A stretch of 11,886 nt of DNA from Deltaproteobacteria bacterium (GTDB taxonomy: Bacteria; Bdellovibrionota; UBA1018; UBA923), in assembly GCA_016194795.1 (NCBI GenBank), contig JACQAX010000377.1, positions 1-11,886 on the forward strand. The letters run 5' to 3'. Shown here piece after piece: positions 7,036-11,886 of this stretch. The translations under genes and the position numbers were made by a program. Position 1 is the first letter of the stretch; each line of letters starts with the position of its first letter. Under the pieces are notes generated by a model. That model saw only the letters and a program-made list of their open reading frames with translations. It had not been told where the DNA came from and searched no databases.

Positions 7036-7638
7036 ATGCGCGACGACTTCCATGCTCTTCCCGACAGTCTTCCGGTACCGAAAGACGACGGCGCCTGCTC
7101 GCACCTGGAAGCGACGCCGCTGCCGGACCTGGAGCTCCGCACGACGTCGGGCGCGCTGGTGAACCTCGCGCGGCTGACTCGAAAGCCCACCGTGCTTTTT
7201 TTCTATCCGCGCACCGGCCGCCCTGACGAAGCCGCCCCCGTCGGCTGGGACGAGATCCCCGGAGCGCGCGGCTGCACGCCGCAGTCGTGCGGTTACCGCG
7301 ACCACCACTCCGAGTTCACGGCCCTGGGCATCCAGGTTTTCGGCGTGAGCACTCAAACCACCGAGTTCCAGCAAGAGCTGGCGCGAAGGCTCAGGCTCCC
7401 CTACGAGATCCTGAGCGACAGCGGGCTTGCGCTCACGGGCGCGCTGAAGCTTCCCACGTTCACCTTCAGCTCGATGACGCTGCTCAAGAGAGCCGCCTGG
7501 TTCTGCCAGGCCGGAAAAATCGTGAAGGTGTTCTACCCGGTTTTTCCGCCTGACGAGAACGCAGAAACGGTTTTGCGCTGGCTTCGGGCGAATCACCGCC
7601 CCGAGCAGCAGTCCATGAAGCTCGGATCGCAGTCCTGA
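7036..7638 (+). CDS. Peroxiredoxin, PrxQ/BCP-like (AhpC/TSA fold)
   Basis: The 200-residue thioredoxin-fold peroxidase reduces H2O2 or organic peroxides using a peroxidatic cysteine. The core strand VLFFYPRTGRP (about 53-63) is followed by GWDEIPGARGCTPQSCGYRD. C80 is the likely peroxidatic residue and C85, five residues on, the resolving one, as in the PrxQ/BCP subgroup. LGIQVFGVSTQT and the TFTF loop also fit. No signal peptide is present, so it is cytoplasmic, probably recycled by thioredoxin. GAGG lies about 9 bases before the ATG. The short gap after the iron permease gene implies co-transcription. The last 46 bases, including the stop, overlap the 3' end of the convergent gene at 7593-8294. 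Confidence 0.93.
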   Translation: MRDDFHALPDSLPVPKDDGACSHLEATPLPDLELRTTSGALVNLARLTRKPTVLFFYPRTGRPDEAAPVGWDEIPGARGCTPQSCGYRDHHSEFTALGIQVFGVSTQTTEFQQELARRLRLPYEILSDSGLALTGALKLPTFTFSSMTLLKRAAWFCQAGKIVKVFYPVFPPDENAETVLRWLRANHRPEQQSMKLGSQS

Positions 7639-8294
7639 GGCGCGACACAGTACTCGCACCGCGCCGCCGGCTCATAGGAGATGCAGACTCCACAAGACTC
7701 CGGATCGTTCGTGATCGCGCACGCGCCTTTGGTGCGCTGAGCTCTGGTGGAAACCACCTTGCTCTCGGGAGCGCGCATGATCGGCGAGCTCGGCTGGCAC
7801 GTCCAGGTCGTGAAGCACGTGCCGAGCACGTTGGCGACCGAGGTGCCCCGCACCCAGCTTCCGGGCGACCAGCCGGCCCTGCGATGGCCGCCCACGCGAT
7901 GGAGCGTGCCTGAGGCGCCGTAGCGTACGCCGTTCCACGAGCCGCTCCAGCGAAAGCTCATCGTATCGCCTTGAACGCTGATGTCGATGCTGCCGTTGAT
8001 GCAGCCGCCCGACGTCGCCGTGGCCCGGCCGTAGCTGATGTATTCGCTGAAGCGGTAAGCCCCGCCGCTTCCGCCGCCCGAAAGCTCGCCACCGCAGCTC
8101 AGGGACGAATAGGCGCTCGTGCCCGAGCTGGAGGAGGTGAACGTGACCGTCGCCGGGTACTGCGGCTGGGTGCCGACCGGATACTGGTCGACCAGGCCGC
8201 TCCAGGTACCCACGATCGGGTCGGCGGCGCGCGCCTGGGAGCCGGCGGCGGCGAAGCCCGCGGCGAGAAGAGCGAAAACGAGAACTGCTTTCAT
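7593..8294 (-). CDS. Secreted protein with beta-barrel-like domain and cysteine-rich tail, unknown function
   Basis: This is a 233-residue exported protein. Residues 1-23 form a clear signal peptide (cleavage after QARA), and AGGAG lies 8 bases before the ATG at 8294. Residues about 25-133 look like a small antiparallel beta domain that opens with DPIVGTWSG and closes with SGTLHRV, with C67 and C98. Similar WxG...GTL repeats occur in many uncharacterised secreted bacterial proteins. Residues 160-233 form a tail with ten cysteines (160, 166, 192, 201, 204, 213, 216, 222, 229, 230), including CGVC, CEYC and a terminal DCC. The tail suggests a disulfide knot or metal site; function is unknown. 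It is divergent from the outer-membrane-like gene at 8500 and convergent with the peroxiredoxin gene, whose 3' end it overlaps by 46 bases. Confidence 0.85.
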   Translation of the reverse strand: MKAVLVFALLAAGFAAAGSQARAADPIVGTWSGLVDQYPVGTQPQYPATVTFTSSSSGTSAYSSLSCGGELSGGGSGGAYRFSEYISYGRATATSGGCINGSIDISVQGDTMSFRWSGSWNGVRYGASGTLHRVGGHRRAGWSPGSWVRGTSVANVLGTCFTTWTCQPSSPIMRAPESKVVSTRAQRTKGACAITNDPESCGVCISYEPAARCEYCVAPQDCDPSFMDCCSGR

Positions 8295-8311
8295 ACGAAT
8301 ACTCCTGATTT

Positions 8312-8343
8312 ACGAGGTTACCGAAAATGACGGTAGCCATCGT
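8312..8343. repeat. Imperfect inverted repeat in a divergent intergenic region
   Basis: ACGAGGTTACCG (8312-8323) and CGGTAGCCATCGT (8331-8343) form 12-base arms with one G:T mismatch, one bulged base and a 7-base loop. It lies 18-49 bases upstream of the minus-strand ATG at 8294 and about 160 bases before the plus-strand ATG at 8500. It may be an operator serving the divergent pair or a leader hairpin of the leftward message. No T-run follows, so a terminator is less likely. Confidence 0.4.
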
Positions 8344-8372
8344 TTAGCAGGAAGCGCGCCAGTCGATTTCAG

Positions 8373-8391
8373 GCTGCCGCGGCGAGGCAGC
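8373..8391. repeat. Short perfect inverted repeat (6-base arms)
   Basis: GCTGCC (8373-8378) and GGCAGC (8386-8391) are perfect inverted arms with a 7-base loop, in the gap between the divergent genes at 8294 and 8500. It is short and GC-rich, so it may be chance. The rest of the gap shows only a weak -10-like TATTAT at 8477-8482 for the rightward gene, with no good -35. Confidence 0.2.
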
Positions 8392-8499
8392 AGTCCTTTG
8401 GAGCGAACTCCGGGGCCACTTCGAGTGCGAAAGTTCGGGATTCCGGATCGGTGTCACATTCCGGCGATTTCGAGCGTATTATGGGCCAAGAGGCACGAG

Positions 8500-9753
8500 A
8501 TGAAGCACCGGCTCCTTCCCTTCGCAACGACCTTGGCATTGCTGGCCCCGTCCCTGGCCCACGCCGCGAGCGCCGACTGCACCGACATGGAGGTCTGGGA
8601 CGTCGGGATGGGGATGTGCATGCCGCTTCCCATGGCGGGAATGCCCATGCGGATGCTCATGGTCCACGGAAACGCTTTCGGCGCCTACATCTCCGAGCAG
8701 GGGCCGCGCGGCCGGGACGCGCTGGCCTCGTCGAACATGGTCATGGTCGACCTCGGGACTTCGCTCGGGGATCGGCACTACCTGAACCTGGACTACATGG
8801 CGACGGCCGAGCTGTGGACGGTCCCGGCCAGAGGCTACCCCGAGCTTCTGCAGATCGGCGAAAGCCAAGCCAACGGCCAGCCTTTCGTCGATGCCCAGCA
8901 CCCGCACAACTCGCCGGTCATGGGCCTCACCCTGAGCGACACGATCAAGCTTGGCGCCGGTGCGACCGACCATCTGAAAATCTTCTTCGCCCCCCGGGGT
9001 GAGAGCACCGACGGACCGGTGGCGTTCATGCATCGCGCGACCGGCCTGGTGAATCCCGACGCCCCGCTCGGGCACCACATCGGCCAGGACGTGGGACACA
9101 TCGCGAGCACCGTCATCGGCGGCTCGCTGAAGCTCGGCAACACGCGCTTCGAAGCCTCCACCTTCCACGGCGCCGAGCCCGAGCCGACGCACGTGGATCT
9201 GCCGGTCGGAGCTCCCGACTCCGCGGCGGCTCGCCTGATCGAGGAGCTCACGCCCGACCATAGCGCGATGGTTTCGATGGCCTACATCCACGCGCCGGAG
9301 CCCCACGACGCCGACGTGAGCTTCGAGCTTCGCGCCTCGGCGTCGGTCTACGACGCCTTTCACCTGCCTGGAGACTGGACGCTCCACAACACGCTCATCT
9401 ACGGCGTGGTCACCCGTTACGACCATGCCTCGGCGTTGAGCTCGCTGCTTGACGAGTTTTGGCTGCACAAGGACCGTCTCAACGCCTGGGGGCGAGTCGA
9501 GGTGCTGCAGCGAACCGCCGCCGAGCTCCAGGTGCCGGCCGTCGCCGACCAGAACGCGGGACGCTGGGTCGCGGCGTTCACCTTGGGGTACACGCACACC
9601 GTCGCGCGGATCGACGGCGCCCAGCTCGGTATCGGCGGCTCGGTGACCGCGGACGTCCTGCCGAGCGTCTTTTCCGCCGCGTATGGCGGAGCCAATCCGT
9701 GGACCGGCAAGCTCTTCATCCAGCTCGGCGGGATGAAGATGTGGGACCTCTGA
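8500..9753 (+). CDS. Outer-membrane-like protein with Met-rich N-terminus, possibly copper-linked
   Basis: This is a 417-residue exported protein. The ATG at 8500 is chosen because AAGAGG precedes it by 6 bases and a signal peptide follows (cleavage near LAHA22); the frame is open further upstream but without protein-like sequence. Residues 27-56 are strikingly Met-rich: nine methionines between 30 and 54, plus C27, C40 and H56, a composition typical of periplasmic Cu(I)-binding segments. The rest is strand-rich with well-conserved-looking stretches, such as FVDAQHPHNSPVMGLTLSD, FFAPRGESTDGPVAFMHR and PLGHHIGQDVGHIAST. I recall similar uncharacterised proteins encoded beside copper-resistance genes, but that is memory, and no copper genes lie in this window. 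An outer-membrane beta-barrel is likely from the alternating strands; metal binding is an inference. Confidence 0.85.
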   Translation: MKHRLLPFATTLALLAPSLAHAASADCTDMEVWDVGMGMCMPLPMAGMPMRMLMVHGNAFGAYISEQGPRGRDALASSNMVMVDLGTSLGDRHYLNLDYMATAELWTVPARGYPELLQIGESQANGQPFVDAQHPHNSPVMGLTLSDTIKLGAGATDHLKIFFAPRGESTDGPVAFMHRATGLVNPDAPLGHHIGQDVGHIASTVIGGSLKLGNTRFEASTFHGAEPEPTHVDLPVGAPDSAAARLIEELTPDHSAMVSMAYIHAPEPHDADVSFELRASASVYDAFHLPGDWTLHNTLIYGVVTRYDHASALSSLLDEFWLHKDRLNAWGRVEVLQRTAAELQVPAVADQNAGRWVAAFTLGYTHTVARIDGAQLGIGGSVTADVLPSVFSAAYGGANPWTGKLFIQLGGMKMWDL

Positions 9754-9759
9754 AGACCG

Positions 9760-10953
9760 TCACGCGAGCTCGAAAAGCCGCGCCAGGGCGGCAAGGCACT
9801 CGCTCTCGACCTTGCCGGGGCTTGCCCGCTGCATCCGTAGCAACGCATCGAGCGGCGACAGCACCGACGAGCGCGGTTTGCGGACGGCGAGCGAGCAGAG
9901 CAGCTCGGCGACCGCGACGACCTTCGACATCGGCGCCGTGAGCTCGGCGGGCGTCGTCTTCGCGCGCGGCTTGCGAAGCAGCCCCGGCGCCTCGTCGGGC
10001 CCGACGTTTCGCATGAGCCCCGCGATCGCGACGCCGTACACGCCGGCCAGCGGCATCCAGCCCAGCGCGCGGGCGATCAAGGCCGCGTGCAGGCTCACCG
10101 CGACGGCGTGGATGTAGCGCAGATTCGGCTGGCGGGCGAGAGCCGCGAGCTGCTCGAAGACGTCCTGGTCGTCGGCGAGCAGCGAGATCGCCGTTTCGAC
10201 CACGTTTTTCGCGGCGCCGAACGCGCGCTCGTCCACGCCCTGCAGCCGGGCGTGCCGAAGCAGCAGCTCGCTCGTATGGCGGAGAAACCCGTCCTTGGCC
10301 TCGCAAGCCACGGGCTGATCGACTCGAAGCCCGAGACAGTCGCGGAACTCGTCCCTTCGCATATAAAGGTGGGTCACGCCTTTCGCCTTGAGCACCCAGA
10401 CGCGCTCGACCGGAAGCTGCTCGCCCTTGCCGGCGATCTTCACGTATCTGGCCTCCGAAACACGGACGTGGAGATCGCCCCCCGCCTCTCCGCCGGACGC
10501 GAAAGCGTCGACGTCGAGCTTGCAGAAAAACGTCTCGGCGTCGATGCCGGGCGGCAGCCCACCGGTGCTCGCCTGCAGGAGCCGCTCGACCAGGCTGATG
10601 ACGTCGTCCTTGTGCAGCGGCTTCATGAGAAAACCGCTCGGCTTGAGCGCCCTGAGATCGGCCGAGTCGGCATACTCGCGGAAGCCGGTCATCATGATGA
10701 CCGGCAGGTTCGGAACGGTGTGCTTGATGTGCCGAAGCAGCTCGACGCCGCTCATCTCGGGCATGTTGATGTCGGTGATCACGCAGTCGGCCTGACCGGC
10801 GACGACCAGCTCGCGGGCCTCCAGCGCGCTCTCGACGGCGATGACGCGAAAAGCGGGGCACTGCCCCAGAGTCGCCTGCAGAGCCCCGCGCAAGACGTCG
10901 TCATCCTCGACGACCAGCACGCTTTTCTTTCTCGGATGAGCGGAAGATCCCAT
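9760..10953 (-). CDS. Response regulator: REC domain plus degenerate HD-GYP-like output
   Basis: The protein has 397 residues. ATG at 10953 is preferred because GGAGG lies 5 bases before it; a GTG seven codons upstream has only weak support. Residues 10-128 are a complete receiver domain: acidic D17/D18, phospho-acceptor D61 in DINMPEMSG, T89 in MMTG and K111 in MKPL. Residues about 143-205 resemble the small module often found between REC and HD-GYP (ARYVKIAGKGEQL, GVTHLYMRRDEF). Residues about 240-397 align with HD-GYP domains (YIHAVAVS, IARALGW, C-terminal LSPLDALLRM), but the HD pair is replaced (AGLMRNVG where LLHDIG is usual) and no GYP motif remains. It is therefore unlikely to hydrolyse c-di-GMP and more likely acts by binding. 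No sensor kinase is in the window. Its stop is 6 bases from the convergent gene's stop. Confidence 0.92.
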   Translation of the reverse strand: MGSSAHPRKKSVLVVEDDDVLRGALQATLGQCPAFRVIAVESALEARELVVAGQADCVITDINMPEMSGVELLRHIKHTVPNLPVIMMTGFREYADSADLRALKPSGFLMKPLHKDDVISLVERLLQASTGGLPPGIDAETFFCKLDVDAFASGGEAGGDLHVRVSEARYVKIAGKGEQLPVERVWVLKAKGVTHLYMRRDEFRDCLGLRVDQPVACEAKDGFLRHTSELLLRHARLQGVDERAFGAAKNVVETAISLLADDQDVFEQLAALARQPNLRYIHAVAVSLHAALIARALGWMPLAGVYGVAIAGLMRNVGPDEAPGLLRKPRAKTTPAELTAPMSKVVAVAELLCSLAVRKPRSSVLSPLDALLRMQRASPGKVESECLAALARLFELA

Positions 10954-10994
10954 AAGCGCCTCCACTCCAGCCACACTGATCCCTGAGCCCGATG

Positions 10995-11886
10995 CTAGCA
11001 GAACAGTGTTAGAGGCTTATGGTGCCGGATTTCCCGCACCTTACTGGGCGGAATATCCCGAGACGTCTTCGCGCACGACCGGCGGGCGGGCGTCGCCGGG
11101 GGCGACGCCGAGCGAGCGGCGGCGGCCGCCTTGAGCCCGCCGCGGCTCTTGACGTGGACGTCGTCGAAGCTCAGGTTGCGCGGCCGGTACGCACGACCGT
11201 CGAGCAGCGTGCCCGAGATGGCCGAGCCCCAGGTGTGCCGGGTCTCGCCGCGCACGTTGGCAAACGAGACGTTCTGGATCGAGCCCAGACGGGCCGGTTT
11301 TCCGCGGCGGCCGAGCAGGACGAAAACCGCCGTGCCCGCGTCGCGAAAACGGATGTTCTCGAAACGGACGTCGTCGATGTCGGCGCCGTCGACCGACTCG
11401 ACGGCCATCGCGGCCTTGTCGGCGCCGTCGATGACGATGTTCTCGAAAAGGATCTTCTTGAACGAGCCCGTGCTGGCGGTGCCGAGCTTGAGCGCGTTGG
11501 CGACGCTCGAGCGGAGCACGTGGCAGTCGCGCACGGTCACGTCGAAGACGCCCTTGGCGCTCCCGCTCTTGAGGCAGATCGAGTCGTCCTCGGAGTAGAC
11601 GCGGCAGTTTTCGATGAGCACGTGGTGGCAGTCGACGATGTCGATGCCGTCGCGGGTGGGCCCGAAGGGCGAGCGCACGTCGAGGCGGCTGATGAGCACG
11701 TGATCGCTTTCCATGGCCACGACGCCCCACATCCCGGCGTCTTTGACGCTGAGATTCCGGATCGTGACGCCGTCGGAAAGCGTGACGAAGACCGCCATGG
11801 GCCGCGTGCGCTCTTTGCCCTTCCAGTGCGGGTTGTCGCCGCTGCCGTCGATCGTCCCGCCGCCCTCGATCGAGAGCTGCTGCGCC
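10995..11886 (-). CDS. GH28-like (polygalacturonase-family) beta-helix protein, partial at right edge
   Basis: The last 296 codons are seen, and the 5' end is beyond 11886. The visible part begins AQQLSIEGGGTIDGSGDNP and continues HWKGKERTRPMAVFV, a typical GH28 entry. TRDGIDIVDCHHVLIENC and YSEDDSICLKSG follow, matching the NTDG and DD motifs that hold the acidic catalytic residues in GH28. The His motif GHG is absent; SVANALKLGTASTGSF stands in that region, as in GH28-related proteins of uncertain substrate. Further beta-helix coils (ILFENIVI, VRFENIRF, VSFANV) follow. The final 45 or so residues are Ala- and Arg-rich and basic, unlike a GH28 ending, and may reflect a frameshift. Pectin-like or other acidic polysaccharide is a guess. 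The response regulator gene follows 41 bases downstream on the same strand. Confidence 0.88.
   Translation of the reverse strand, partial: AQQLSIEGGGTIDGSGDNPHWKGKERTRPMAVFVTLSDGVTIRNLSVKDAGMWGVVAMESDHVLISRLDVRSPFGPTRDGIDIVDCHHVLIENCRVYSEDDSICLKSGSAKGVFDVTVRDCHVLRSSVANALKLGTASTGSFKKILFENIVIDGADKAAMAVESVDGADIDDVRFENIRFRDAGTAVFVLLGRRGKPARLGSIQNVSFANVRGETRHTWGSAISGTLLDGRAYRPRNLSFDDVHVKSRGGLKAAAAARSASPPATPARRSCAKTSRDIPPSKVREIRHHKPLTLFC

Noticed and set aside
8479..9597. A 372-codon minus-strand frame
   Set aside because: It is antisense to the Met-rich exported protein, with Arg/Val/His-biased shadow composition.
10087..10986. A 299-codon plus-strand frame
   Set aside because: It is antisense to the response regulator, whose receiver motifs are unmistakable.

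Overview
The window looks like chromosomal DNA of a GC-rich, Gram-negative bacterium, probably an uncultured soil or sediment lineage of the broad delta-proteobacterial/Myxococcota kind. The grounds are strongly G/C-biased third codon positions, several signal-peptide proteins, an outer-membrane-like protein and a response regulator with an HD-GYP-like output. The lineage is an inference; no rRNA or marker gene is present.

Left block (1-6283). A very large RHS/YD-repeat protein on the minus strand starts with GTG at 4810 and runs off the left edge (1603 codons seen, no stop). About 1,120 residues of beta-rich N-terminal region precede the RHS core. Thirteen bases upstream, on the same strand, lies a gene for a 220-residue secreted cysteine-rich protein (4824-5486). 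Divergent from it is a second secreted cysteine-rich protein of 226 residues (5603-6283). Their cysteine patterns match closely enough to suggest they are diverged paralogues. The 116-base gap between them holds a good sigma-70-type promoter for the rightward gene with a perfect 16-base palindrome in its spacer. It also holds a weaker leftward promoter that would give a leaderless message. The hexamer ACCGCC sits in both promoter spacers. This RHS plus cysteine-rich-pair locus is the part most likely to be undescribed.

Middle block (6284-8294). After 312 bases without a gene come a low-affinity iron permease family membrane protein and a PrxQ/BCP-type peroxiredoxin, 29 bases apart and probably an operon. 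The peroxiredoxin 3' end overlaps by 46 bases, tail to tail, a minus-strand gene for a secreted protein with a beta-barrel-like N-terminal domain and a 12-cysteine total.

Right block (8295-11886). A 205-base divergent gap with a hairpin leads to a 417-residue outer-membrane-like protein with a Met-rich N-terminus, possibly copper-linked. It converges on a minus-strand response regulator whose HD-GYP-like output has lost its catalytic residues. Behind that is the 3' part of a GH28-like beta-helix gene cut by the right edge.

No tRNA, rRNA, transposase, CRISPR array or integrase was seen. Hand counts of a few 60-base lines suggest lower G+C in the left block (36-37 of 60) than at the right (42-43 of 60), which would fit an accessory insertion but is a very small sample.
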